Positions 17,701 through 25,855 of a stretch of 32,218 nucleotides of DNA are shown in pieces. The stretch's first letter is position 1; every line of letters starts with the position of its first letter. The notes below the pieces were generated by a model. That model was not told the origin of the DNA. It was given only the letters and a program-made list of their open reading frames with translations, and did no database searches. A program made the position numbers and the translations under genes. The stretch comes from Candidatus Berkelbacteria bacterium RIFCSPLOWO2_01_FULL_50_28 (lineage in GTDB: Bacteria; Patescibacteriota; UBA1384; 2-12-FULL-50-11). Where the stretch lies: contig MEZX01000002.1 of the NCBI GenBank assembly GCA_001774395.1, positions 29,628 to 61,845 on the forward strand, read 5' to 3'.

Positions 17701-19089
17701 GGCATCGGGAAATCTAGTTTTAAGACTATCAAAACGTTCAAGATCATAAGACAAACCATATAAGCTAGTATAATTTTCTTTCAGATTGCCAAGTATTGCC
17801 AATCGTTGTAACTCAACTATTTCCTCTCTGCCGACCTTTCCGTTGGCAATGGTCTCCTCGATCATTTTGGTGTAATACACATCCTCACTCAGGAGGACGG
17901 CTTTTCCTCCATCAAGGGTTCGGTTAATTTTCTCTTCCTCCCGTTGATCTCTTTTGTAATGAATAACTCTATGCGGAATCAGTTTATGATCGCCCCAACG
18001 CAGAGTCGTGTTGAAATTTTTTGTCATTGCTTCCCAGGTGGGGGAAACAACATCTTCGTTCCAATCCAGCAATTGTCTCAAACGTCCCTGCATAACCGCT
18101 CGCTCGACAGCGTTTAAATTATTATTATCAAACATTGCCTGTTGCCAGAGAACTTGATAACGATCTTGAGCGAGGCTAAGAAAACGACCGTAAACACCCG
18201 CTACTAGATCACCTGCTAATCGACCATCAGTCTCTGCCAGTGCATACGAACCGCGATCGGGCAGATTGCTAATTCCTCCGCGCTTAAACTTAATTGACGA
18301 AACTTTACTGGTTTTATGATAATCGTCTTTGGCTTTTCTTGATTGACCCCAGGCTCTGGTAAATGGGATCAGGTCTTTGGCACGTTCGGAAGTTGGCCGT
18401 TTATCTCTTGCGAAAAATTCATCATTAACTGTTCGTTTACGGCTCTCGAATATTTCACCAGGTTTGAGCGGCGGTAAACCGAGTTTCAGCATCTCCGCGT
18501 TATCTCGATTCCATTCGGCTTGCCCCATGGCGGCGTAATAACGATTTTCTAAGATTTCTAGCTTAGTTAAGCCACTATCATATTCCCTGACAACCTCTCT
18601 TATTCTTAGGGCTAATTTACTAATATCCTCAGTGGCGTCGACAGCATTCTCGGTTTGAATTTGATCTAACTCTTCCTTGAGAGCAACAAGCTGGGGACGA
18701 AGATTTTCAAGATGTGCTTTGGTTTGTTGCCAGGCTTCCTGTGAACTATCGGCTTCTTTTATGGCCAAAGCCTCATCTAAATTCACTAAAGCGGCCTTTT
18801 GCTCGGTATTGTTTTGGTTGACTACTTCGGAATTATAGTGGATCTCGGGAATAGCAGTGAGGGTAGCAAATATTTCCTTCGAACGTTCAATGATTTGAGC
18901 AACCTCTTGAGAGAGCGTCGGAGGCTTTGGAGATGATTTTTCTTCGTTCTTCTCCAATCCTATCTGGTCGTCTTTTCCTACCGTCGGCTCCATGTTAGTG
19001 GTAGGTTCTATCTCGGGTTTAGGTGGTTCTTCAGTAACCACCACTACTTGATTTTCTACTTCTAAATCAGGACCGGGTCTTTCAGGCAT
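14707..19089 (-). CDS. 1460-aa protein with ~7 tandem ~42-aa helical repeats and a conserved-looking C-terminal domain; function unknown
   Basis: Intact ORF; repeat FDxLKARFPDPEFQxxCxxLEKxxxxxYL. Confidence 0.8.
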   Translation of the reverse strand: MPERPGPDLEVENQVVVVTEEPPKPEIEPTTNMEPTVGKDDQIGLEKNEEKSSPKPPTLSQEVAQIIERSKEIFATLTAIPEIHYNSEVVNQNNTEQKAALVNLDEALAIKEADSSQEAWQQTKAHLENLRPQLVALKEELDQIQTENAVDATEDISKLALRIREVVREYDSGLTKLEILENRYYAAMGQAEWNRDNAEMLKLGLPPLKPGEIFESRKRTVNDEFFARDKRPTSERAKDLIPFTRAWGQSRKAKDDYHKTSKVSSIKFKRGGISNLPDRGSYALAETDGRLAGDLVAGVYGRFLSLAQDRYQVLWQQAMFDNNNLNAVERAVMQGRLRQLLDWNEDVVSPTWEAMTKNFNTTLRWGDHKLIPHRVIHYKRDQREEEKINRTLDGGKAVLLSEDVYYTKMIEETIANGKVGREEIVELQRLAILGNLKENYTSLYGLSYDLERFDSLKTRFPDAEFQAQCIRLEQEKVAETFENSSSIYTNAETIDALKARYPEDTEFQERCTQIEKQALLSYIDTHFFTILATQADFDAVKARFPDPEFQAQLAKEERNAAISYIQKDFLKLLGDPTAFDSLKARYPDQEFQGHLERIVKRGVLSYLENSFNEFVTSSEKIDNLKANFPDPEFQSRCVELERRAVIEHLKTGGGLLLTVPSALDTLKARFPDEEFQAQCTSLEKEVIITELSNGSRQLFDNFDEFNGLKARYSDPKFQERCDELEKEGLVGFLLRDENALKDETLRQYYLARHLEPETQLLLKLPDRCPLLFDKKNGQVLRAIKEDFPVFINNEKDVDFIANILGQYGNAAQEIISGYGECLKKEIISRDDRGSVLEFLKHFRIIGPELMAGYLLARKDHTEKVYFAQLQSFLEGALGDKPMSQTQRDKPYYRELLHHVFQNNARNYGDFETTVTHCPDRLEDLEPFKKDEVYVINTLEAGSVKYKEGADRASIEAEADVFSEELKTLAAESPDQLAEGLNAQIDQLLASLPSELLPANQLETNENKLAVLIALQAGGEAELGATALEEIIWRYSLLTFGDHQNAITGIESRCAQSPNPTYSLLTEYHALAFDHRKEALRNVFQAVASNPDLESYFQQRFVSRQEKAQQTNRADVINRMQGKFGISPAFVQQIGERLYGKEQLGSYRTELGEEAVNARIAKLIERYERATGRFGAEKSISAKSRTKQVYGMLRSRRQATDRVLGEFIDTESAEAIPLTRVDNELLLSLAYEEAQDLGDFSPESYYSYLSQQSVRIGNARLSRTEASLDQFESSSGAQAKKLIGSFSKTKESALARMVGGVCVAQDNPKPELERVNIWEMPNYIQLVLHDPETMRCQGLVLLHHFTEPDGKKILTASFNPAQGYLQTTDEASIYRGLSQVVTEFAATNNFDMVGVSTNGTIRTNRTGGLFERAMDEQIDEQGREQYDFANPRQFSCSPTYNLDSINLIWKNNRETATPEKT
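16859..17741 (-). repeat. Region encoding seven ~42-aa tandem repeats
   Basis: Repeat starts RFDSLKTRFPDAEFQ, TIDALKARYPEDTEFQ, DFDAVKARFPDPEFQ, AFDSLKARYPDQEFQ, KIDNLKANFPDPEFQ, ALDTLKARFPDEEFQ, EFNGLKARYSDPKFQ. Confidence 0.9.
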
Positions 19090-19155
19090 GATTCCATAAT
19101 ATCACCTAAACAAAGGTGACGGAGACTTTATAAATAATTGCTCTTTAGCGGTGCT

Positions 19156-19911
19156 TTACTTCAGCCGGTAGGTAACAGAGACAGAATACGTCACTTCTTG
19201 TTCGCCGAAAAGCAAGCGCGGAGTGGTCGGCGCAACGCTGCCCTTGGACATCGAGCCGGTGTCGCCCTCCATCATAATTGGGCCGCCCCAGTTGGGTTCG
19301 GATACTTCGATAACTTTGCCTAGTTTTGCGCCTAGCGTAGTGACGGTCTGGTCGGCTCGGGCCTTTGCGTCAGCCAGTGCTTCACCACGAGCCTCGTTCT
19401 CCAGACGCTTGCTGGTTTCGGTGGTAAAACCGCTAGATGGCGAAACGCCGTACAGCGGTGAAGTGGTCGTTAGATAATCGCTAATTTTTTGAGCCAGTTT
19501 CGAGTCGTTCACCACCGCGGTCACGGCAAAGGTCGCCGTAATTGTGGAGGAGCTAACAGCGCTGGAATCAGGTTCCGACGAGTCTACCATCGGTATCACT
19601 CGACCGTCATCGTTACTGGTACTGACATCGGTCCTTATTTTTGATTCCACTACACCGAGCTTGATCAGCTTGGCAACAACAGCGTTACCCTTGACGGAAA
19701 CCTTGGAAATCGCTTTGGCTGAAGTTGCTGCGGTCGACTGATACGACGGGTAGAAAGTGAACTCATCCGGCACCGCTTTAACAGTAGCCTGCCCGCTAAC
19801 TACAACCGTCCGACTACCAGTGCTGTCCCACGGCTGCCAGGCAAATAGCATTCCCAAAATCACCAGTGTCAACACACCTACCACAAACCGCAGATCAAGT
19901 TTTAATGTCAT
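19156..19911 (-). CDS. SIMPL-domain (DUF541) membrane-anchored protein
   Basis: N-terminal TM; VVVSGQATVKAVPDEFTFYPSYQS ... EARGEALADAKARADQTVTTLGAKLGKVIEVSE. Confidence 0.9.
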   Translation of the reverse strand: MTLKLDLRFVVGVLTLVILGMLFAWQPWDSTGSRTVVVSGQATVKAVPDEFTFYPSYQSTAATSAKAISKVSVKGNAVVAKLIKLGVVESKIRTDVSTSNDDGRVIPMVDSSEPDSSAVSSSTITATFAVTAVVNDSKLAQKISDYLTTTSPLYGVSPSSGFTTETSKRLENEARGEALADAKARADQTVTTLGAKLGKVIEVSEPNWGGPIMMEGDTGSMSKGSVAPTTPRLLFGEQEVTYSVSVTYRLK

Positions 19912-19954
19912 TTCCTATATTGAAAGCTAAATAGGCACTGTTTGCAATGGCAGA

Positions 19955-19988
19955 AAAACAAAAACGGGCCACCCATCAGGACGGCCCG
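19955..19988 (-). terminator. Intrinsic terminator downstream of the PepSY/cupredoxin gene
   Basis: CGGGCC...GGCCCG stem with TTTTTGTTTTT tail on the minus strand. Confidence 0.8.
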
Positions 19989-20010
19989 CGTTCATTTCTA
20001 GTTCGACTCT

Positions 20011-20928
20011 TTAGCTGTTTTTCACCGTAATTGATGCGGTCATTTCCGGGTGAATAGTACACTTCACGGTGAACGAGCCGGCAACAGACGGGGTGAAGGT
20101 GAACTCCTTCTTTGCACCGGCGGCAATCGTGTAGTTGATACCCAATTCAGTGATGGTGAAAGTGTGAGAAACATCGTCCTCATTCTCCACCTCTACCTTA
20201 ACCGCTTGGCCTTTGGTTAGCGACTCTAATCCGCTGAATTCGTTATCTTCCATTGAGACGCTCATCTCCTGAGGCTCGCTGTTACCGCCCTGGTCATCGC
20301 CTTGGTCATCGCCATTGTCATCATTTCCGGACGAGCCAGGTTCGCGAACACGAAGCACTGCACCAGTTGTGGCATCAACATCAACTCGACCGTCATCGGT
20401 GAACTTGACGCTGTAAACAACTTTGCTCTCTTCCATGTCCAGCTCAATCTTGCGTACGGTCTTTCCTGGTCGCTGACCTTCGGCAATTGATCGAGCCTGG
20501 GCAACGGAAATCGCGGCAACAAAGTCAGCCGGTATTTCGTCGCTAGACTCAACCTCGTCGCTATCCGCTTTGTCCTCGCTTGGGTCTATTATCTGTTCAC
20601 CTGTTTCGGCGTTGAAAAAGAGCACTCCTTCGGGGTTACCCAATTTTACCTTGTAAACCAGCCCTGCGTCTTCGTCTTCAAGCTCGATACTGACAATTGT
20701 CTGTCCGTCTTTCAGTAGTTTTTCTGCTAACGCGCGGATCTCCTCGGCCGACTTCACCCCAGATAGTGCGGTTGGCAATGAATCGGCTTGTTCGGCCGCT
20801 TTTTCACTTTTTCGTTCCTCTACCTTTTTGGCGGCAACATAGCTACCTCCGCCCACTACTAACGTTCCAAGCGCCAGTAACAAAATCATCACCGGGGCAA
20901 AACCCCTTTTAGTTTTAGTTGCAATCAT
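20011..20928 (-). CDS. Membrane-anchored protein with two PepSY-like domains and a C-terminal cupredoxin domain
   Basis: N-terminal TM; two related modules (SIELEDEDAGLVYKVKLGNPEGVLFFNAETGEQI and KIELDMEESKVVYSVKFTDDGRVDVDATTGAVL); C-terminal DVSHTFTI...GSFTVKCTIHPEM with a type-1 Cu ligand pattern. ATG 20928 with SD preferred. Confidence 0.85.
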   Translation of the reverse strand: MIATKTKRGFAPVMILLLALGTLVVGGGSYVAAKKVEERKSEKAAEQADSLPTALSGVKSAEEIRALAEKLLKDGQTIVSIELEDEDAGLVYKVKLGNPEGVLFFNAETGEQIIDPSEDKADSDEVESSDEIPADFVAAISVAQARSIAEGQRPGKTVRKIELDMEESKVVYSVKFTDDGRVDVDATTGAVLRVREPGSSGNDDNGDDQGDDQGGNSEPQEMSVSMEDNEFSGLESLTKGQAVKVEVENEDDVSHTFTITELGINYTIAAGAKKEFTFTPSVAGSFTVKCTIHPEMTASITVKNS

Positions 20929-21076
20929 TATATACACTCCTCCTTATTAATTCAGCTTACAGACCTACAGCCAGAATGTCAAAGGGAGGCCTATGTGACG
21001 ATCGGAGGGGTAGCAATAATTGAATAAACAACTTCCCCCACTTGGCCATTACTCTCTGATAGTGTAGTTTTAGACC

Positions 21077-22111
21077 ATGGCTCGAAGGATCTACTACTGG
21101 TTACAGAGAGTGTATCTTTACTGGCGGTCACGTGAGAAACTCTTGATGATTATTCTCGGACTGGTGGTAGTTGTTTCTGCGGTGGTATCTATTAACATCC
21201 AAAGACAGGCTGCCAAGCCAGCGCCGTACGTGAACCCTTATGAGACGCTTGTTGGCGTCGCCCTTTCTCCCAAAAGTTACAAAGGCGAAAAGTTCACGAG
21301 TTTTTTCGACAAAGCCAAAGAAATCGGCAACGCCGTTAGTTGGTCCGGGCCTTGGCAAGATTTTGCTAAATCCAACGGTACTCCTTCAGACATCGCTACG
21401 CTGGCCAAACAAAAGGGCTTTATGCCAATTTACCTCACAGGCCCAACTATCGAAGAGGTGAAGAACGGCGACTATCAAACAGCCATGACCGCTGCGATCG
21501 GTAAATTTGCCGCCACAGAACAGCCAAAATACATCGGCATCGGCCACGAGATCGACCAGCTCTACCTAAGCTCACCCGAGCTACTAAAAAAATACCTGAA
21601 AGCAGCCAAACCAGTAGTCGGCCGTCTTCGCTCCACCTCGGCCAGCGTTAAAATCTTCGCTACCATCCAGTACGAACGGAGTCAGGGCTTGCGAGGTGGC
21701 CTGTTTGGAGGCACCAACGACGAGTCGAAGAGCATTTTGAAGAAGGTCTTGCCACAGTTAGAGATGTTTGATTTTGTCGCCTTCACCACTTACCCTGGGC
21801 TCATTTATAAAACACCCGAGGATTTGCCCGACGATTACTACTCCAAAGTTACTTCGCTGACCTCTAAACCAATTATCTTCACCGAAGTTGGCTGGTCGAG
21901 ATCGGCACCGGAGGAAGGTTACGACGGTAGCGAATCGGCTCAAGCTGAGTTCATCAAAGAATTTCGCCATCAAATGGAGGACATTAAACCGGTCTTACAG
22001 CTTTGGTCGTTCCTGTACCCGCAAAAAGTTAGCTCGGTATTCGAGACTATGAGTTTGCTGGCCACCGACCAAGAAACTTCCCCCGGCTTCGAGGCTTGGA
22101 AAAGGAAGTAA
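21077..22111 (+). CDS. Membrane-anchored glycoside hydrolase-like (TIM-barrel) protein
   Basis: N-terminal TM LLMIILGLVVVVSAVVSI; IGIGHEID and IIFTEVGWS resemble the acid/base and nucleophile strands of GH clan A. Confidence 0.65.
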   Translation: MARRIYYWLQRVYLYWRSREKLLMIILGLVVVVSAVVSINIQRQAAKPAPYVNPYETLVGVALSPKSYKGEKFTSFFDKAKEIGNAVSWSGPWQDFAKSNGTPSDIATLAKQKGFMPIYLTGPTIEEVKNGDYQTAMTAAIGKFAATEQPKYIGIGHEIDQLYLSSPELLKKYLKAAKPVVGRLRSTSASVKIFATIQYERSQGLRGGLFGGTNDESKSILKKVLPQLEMFDFVAFTTYPGLIYKTPEDLPDDYYSKVTSLTSKPIIFTEVGWSRSAPEEGYDGSESAQAEFIKEFRHQMEDIKPVLQLWSFLYPQKVSSVFETMSLLATDQETSPGFEAWKRK

Positions 22112-22113
22112 GG

Positions 22114-22206
22114 CTAGCCGTCAATCACTTGCGAGAGCAGTAGTTTCTTCTCTACGAACGCAATTAGTTTACGGGAAGAGACCGCCACGTCGGGGGCGAC
22201 GGAGAC
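22114..22206 (-). pseudogene. Remnant of a ppsA 3' end (31 codons including stop)
   Basis: Reads VSVAPDVAVSSRKLIAFVEKKLLLSQVIDG*, near-identical to the C-terminus of the intact ppsA at 22889. Confidence 0.85.
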
Positions 22207-22328
22207 GTAAGACGGAGGCAGACAGAAGTCCGAGCCAGTATTCCAGTGGTATTTGCCCACAACTTAAGAAGCCTACCGATTGGATCGATAGGCATGAGGT
22301 TGAGATCGACGGTGACACGTTAGATCCT

Positions 22329-22712
22329 CTATCTCGGTGCGGCTGTTGTGATCAGCAAAATGCCGGTGATGGTGGTCGGGATCAGCATTACAGCAAAGGT
22401 GATCACCGCTGCCCGATGCCAGACCCGGAAACGATTGCCCGACTGCAGCTTCCAGCCCAAGAGCACCAATACCAGGAAGATGACCCCGGAAGTGATCGCA
22501 AAGGGCAGATGGATAGTCTGTGCGTCCTTGTTGAAGCTGTAGAGGTAGCGCAGCCCCTCTGCGTAGAGCACTGTGGCCACAAAGATCGTAACAGTCACCC
22601 AAGCTCGTAGGACATGCCGTCGTCGCTGGTGGCGCCGGCCGGCGATAGCCGTCCAGATAAAGAAACCAACAAACAAGATCAACAGAGCGACAAAGATGAG
22701 AAGGTACAACAT
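22329..22712 (-). CDS. Four-TM membrane protein, possibly DUF420-like
   Basis: Hydrophobic segments; IHLPFAITSGVIFLVLVLLGWKLQSGNRFRVWHRAAVITF; SD GGGAG. Confidence 0.6.
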   Translation of the reverse strand: MLYLLIFVALLILFVGFFIWTAIAGRRHQRRRHVLRAWVTVTIFVATVLYAEGLRYLYSFNKDAQTIHLPFAITSGVIFLVLVLLGWKLQSGNRFRVWHRAAVITFAVMLIPTTITGILLITTAAPR

Positions 22713-22730
22713 TTCATAAACTCCCTGGGA

Positions 22731-22781
22731 AGAATTGTAGCTGAATTATCGGCCAACTACCAGGGTTGGTGCTACAATTCT
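22731..22781. repeat. Perfect 11-bp inverted repeat with inner stem
   Basis: AGAATTGTAGC (22731-22741) / GCTACAATTCT (22771-22781); inner CCAAC/GTTGG. Confidence 0.75.
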
Positions 22782-22888
22782 GACGATGAAATCACGAAAG
22801 TTCTGCGTTGTCTTGTATCTATGGAGGTGTGGCTTTCTTGTTATTCTAGCCGTCGCTAACGACGACCGAAGCGGAGGAGTTTTCAGAG

Positions 22889-25264
22889 CTACGCGTCGAT
22901 TACTTGCGAGAGAAGTAATTTCTTCTCTACGGACGCAATTAGTTTACGGGAGGAGACCGCCACGTCGGGGGCAACAGAGACAGAAGTTGTGCCGGCCTTG
23001 ACCATCGCTTCGGTAATCTCCGGATAAACGCTGGGTGCCTGGCCGCAGATCGAACAGGTAACGTGATGTTTGCGGCAAGTGCGCACAACGTGCAAAATTG
23101 AGTTTAAAACTGCCGGATATCTCTCGTCAAATTCGGCCGCGAGCTTGGAGGAGTCGCGATCAATACCCAGAATAAGTTGGGTTAAGTCGTTGGAGCCGAT
23201 CGATACCCCATCGATTCCTTCTTCGATATAACGCTCTAACTCCAAAACCGTGGAAGGCACTTCCACCATTATCCACAGCTTGAAATCGGCAGACTGCTTA
23301 AGATTGTTTTGGTGCATTAGGTCGCGCACTTTTACAAACTCGTCAACGGTTCGGACAAACGGAATCATTACGTGCAAGTTTTTCAGGTCCAACCCGTCGC
23401 GAATCTGTTTGATCGCTTCGATCTCCAGCGCAAACTCGTCCGGCTCGTTAACATAACGCGACGCGCCGCGGTAGCCGATCATCGGATTGTTCTCCTGCTC
23501 CTCGTACTTGTCACCGCCTTTCAGCGAGCGATACTCGTTAGTTTTGAAGTCGGTGAAGCGGTAAACCACTGGCCGAGGATTGAAAGCCTGGGCGATCGTG
23601 CTGATGCCTTGGCTTAGCTTTTGGACAAATTCTTTTTGGCGGCCCGCGGCGATCATTGCCCTAGGGTGCTCGCCAATTCCAGCGATAATGAATTCAGCAC
23701 GAAGCAACCCGACGCCGTCAACCGGCAGCTGGGCGTACTCCTCGGCTTTGTCTGGCTCGGCCAAATTCAAATAGACCTTTGTAGCGGTAACAGGAACGGT
23801 AGTCATAACACCGCTGGCTAGCAGCTGTCGGCTGTCGGCTTTCAGCTGAATGCCGCTAGCTGATTGCTGATGGCTGATCTCAACTTTGCCTTTATAGACT
23901 TTGCCGGATGCGCCATCAACTGTTACTACTTGGCCCGTTTTGAGCGAGTGGGTAGCAGTACCGGTACCGACAACACAGGGGATTCCCAGCTCGCGCGAAA
24001 CAATCGAGGCATGACTCGTCCTACCCCCTGTATCGGTAACAATGGCGCAGGCGCGCTTCATCGCCGGCACGTAATCCGGGCTCGTCATCTCGGTAACCAG
24101 CACGTCGCCTGCTAAAACTTTATCGATATCTTTGGGCGAGTGGATGATTTTAACGGGCCCCGACGCGCGTCCCACCGAAGCAGCAGCACCGCTTACCAGC
24201 ACGTCGGCTTCGCTGACTGTCGGCTCTCCGCTTGCGGCTTTCGGCTGTTCGGTCAAAGCTGATGGCTGACTGCTGATGGCTGACTGCTGATTACTTCCTT
24301 TGTTTAGGGTTGTAACCGGCCGTGATTGTACCATATAGAAACTGCCGCCCTCGAAAGCCCATTCCATATCTTGCGGCTTGCCGTAATGGGCTTCCACTTG
24401 GGCGCCGATTTGGGCAAGTTTTACGATCTGCTCGTCAGTAAGTTTCTGGCCTTCGAGTTTGTCTTTAGGGGTACTACGATGGACGTCGTTGCCGTCCGGA
24501 CCGCGCACTATCTGCCACTCCTGCTTGCTGACCTCTTTGCTCGCAATGTCCCAGGACTCTTTTTTGACAACGTAATGATCGGGCGTTACGGAGCCGGAAA
24601 CAATCGCTTCGCCCAGCCCCATGCCGGCATCGATAACGATCTTGGAAGTGTCATTTGTTACTGGGTCAACGCTAAACATGATGCCCGAAACTTCACTTTG
24701 AACCATTCTTTGCACCGGTACGGCGATGCCGACTTTCAGGTGATCAAACTTATTAACCGTTCGATAATAAATGGCTCGCGCTTCAAACAGCGACGCCCAG
24801 CATTCGCGAACGGCTTTTATCAAGGCCTTATGCCCTTCGATATTCAAAAACGTCGCCTGCTGGCCGGCAAACGAGGCGTCCGGTAGATCTTCCGCTGTCG
24901 CCGACGAGCGCACCGCCACCGGCCCCTTGCCCATCTCGTCGTAAGCTTTTTCGATCGCACTTATCAAAGCCTTTGGCAACTCCTTCTCTTTGACTGCTTT
25001 CTGCAAAACTAGGGCGATCTGATTCAACTTTTTCGAGGCCTCAGAATCGATCCCTTTCACCTCTTTGGCGATGAACTTATCGATGCGGTGATCGCGGATA
25101 AATTGGAAGTAGGCTTCGCTCGTAATGATGAACCCTTGCGGCACCGGAAGTTTGGCTCGGCTCATCTCGCCGAGATTGGCCCCTTTGCCGCCAACCAGTG
25201 GGATGTCGTCTTTACCGACCTCACTAAACCAAACCAAGGACTTTTTCTTTGCAGAACCTAGCAT
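22889..25264 (-). CDS. ppsA: Phosphoenolpyruvate synthase
   Basis: MLGSAKKKSLVWFSEVGKDDIPLVGGKGANLGEM; phospho-His motif GGRTSHASIVSRELGIPCVVGTG; C-terminal SIGSNDLTQLILGIDRDS. Start at 25264, since the longer ORF overlaps recX. Confidence 0.96.
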   Translation of the reverse strand: MLGSAKKKSLVWFSEVGKDDIPLVGGKGANLGEMSRAKLPVPQGFIITSEAYFQFIRDHRIDKFIAKEVKGIDSEASKKLNQIALVLQKAVKEKELPKALISAIEKAYDEMGKGPVAVRSSATAEDLPDASFAGQQATFLNIEGHKALIKAVRECWASLFEARAIYYRTVNKFDHLKVGIAVPVQRMVQSEVSGIMFSVDPVTNDTSKIVIDAGMGLGEAIVSGSVTPDHYVVKKESWDIASKEVSKQEWQIVRGPDGNDVHRSTPKDKLEGQKLTDEQIVKLAQIGAQVEAHYGKPQDMEWAFEGGSFYMVQSRPVTTLNKGSNQQSAISSQPSALTEQPKAASGEPTVSEADVLVSGAAASVGRASGPVKIIHSPKDIDKVLAGDVLVTEMTSPDYVPAMKRACAIVTDTGGRTSHASIVSRELGIPCVVGTGTATHSLKTGQVVTVDGASGKVYKGKVEISHQQSASGIQLKADSRQLLASGVMTTVPVTATKVYLNLAEPDKAEEYAQLPVDGVGLLRAEFIIAGIGEHPRAMIAAGRQKEFVQKLSQGISTIAQAFNPRPVVYRFTDFKTNEYRSLKGGDKYEEQENNPMIGYRGASRYVNEPDEFALEIEAIKQIRDGLDLKNLHVMIPFVRTVDEFVKVRDLMHQNNLKQSADFKLWIMVEVPSTVLELERYIEEGIDGVSIGSNDLTQLILGIDRDSSKLAAEFDERYPAVLNSILHVVRTCRKHHVTCSICGQAPSVYPEITEAMVKAGTTSVSVAPDVAVSSRKLIASVEKKLLLSQVIDA

Positions 25265-25274
25265 TAATTCCAAC

Positions 25275-25733
25275 TTAACTTGTTTGAATCTCTTTGAGTA
25301 GTCGGTAGATGATATTGGGGGCAAAACCGCGACGGCCAAGCAATCCTAAGGCCCGGCGTTTGCGCGTCAGTTCGTCAAGGTTTGACCAACTTCTAATTCG
25401 ACTTTCTAGCAGCTCTCTGGCAACCTCAATTTCGTCATCAGCAGAGATTTGTGAGGTCCACTTTTCGGTCAACTCCCGGGAAAACCCTCGTCGCTTCATC
25501 TCCAAGCAGATGCGATACTTGCCCCGCCGCATTATGGAGAGTCTCGAGTGCACGAAAGATTCGGCGAATTTATCATCGTCGATTAGGCCAACCGCTGCTA
25601 GCCGCTGCAGCGCTTTCTCCACAGCTTCCGGCTCGTAACTTTTGTCTCGCAATCTCTCTCGCAACTCTTTCTCTGTCCGCGCCCGATAACCAAGGAGTTT
25701 CACTGCGTAATCGAAGGCCGACATACTTTTCAT
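25275..25733 (-). CDS. recX: Regulatory protein RecX
   Basis: AFDYAVKLLGYRARTEKELRERLRDKSYEPEAVEKALQRLAAVGLIDDDKFAESFVHSR. Confidence 0.93.
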   Translation of the reverse strand: MKSMSAFDYAVKLLGYRARTEKELRERLRDKSYEPEAVEKALQRLAAVGLIDDDKFAESFVHSRLSIMRRGKYRICLEMKRRGFSRELTEKWTSQISADDEIEVARELLESRIRSWSNLDELTRKRRALGLLGRRGFAPNIIYRLLKEIQTS

Positions 25734-25855
25734 GCCTGTATCATATCTGAATTTCTAACCCAAAAAAGTGCGAGACTTGACTTCGCCGAGGGGGGAGGTA
25801 CGGTGGAGTTGAGGTAGGGAAAACTACTTAGCATCGGACAAAGAAGGAGGAACTA

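Noticed and set aside
22786-23001. 71-aa plus-strand ORF starting next to a TACAAT
   Set aside because: Its second half is antisense to the ppsA 3' end and it lacks an SD; not supported as a gene.
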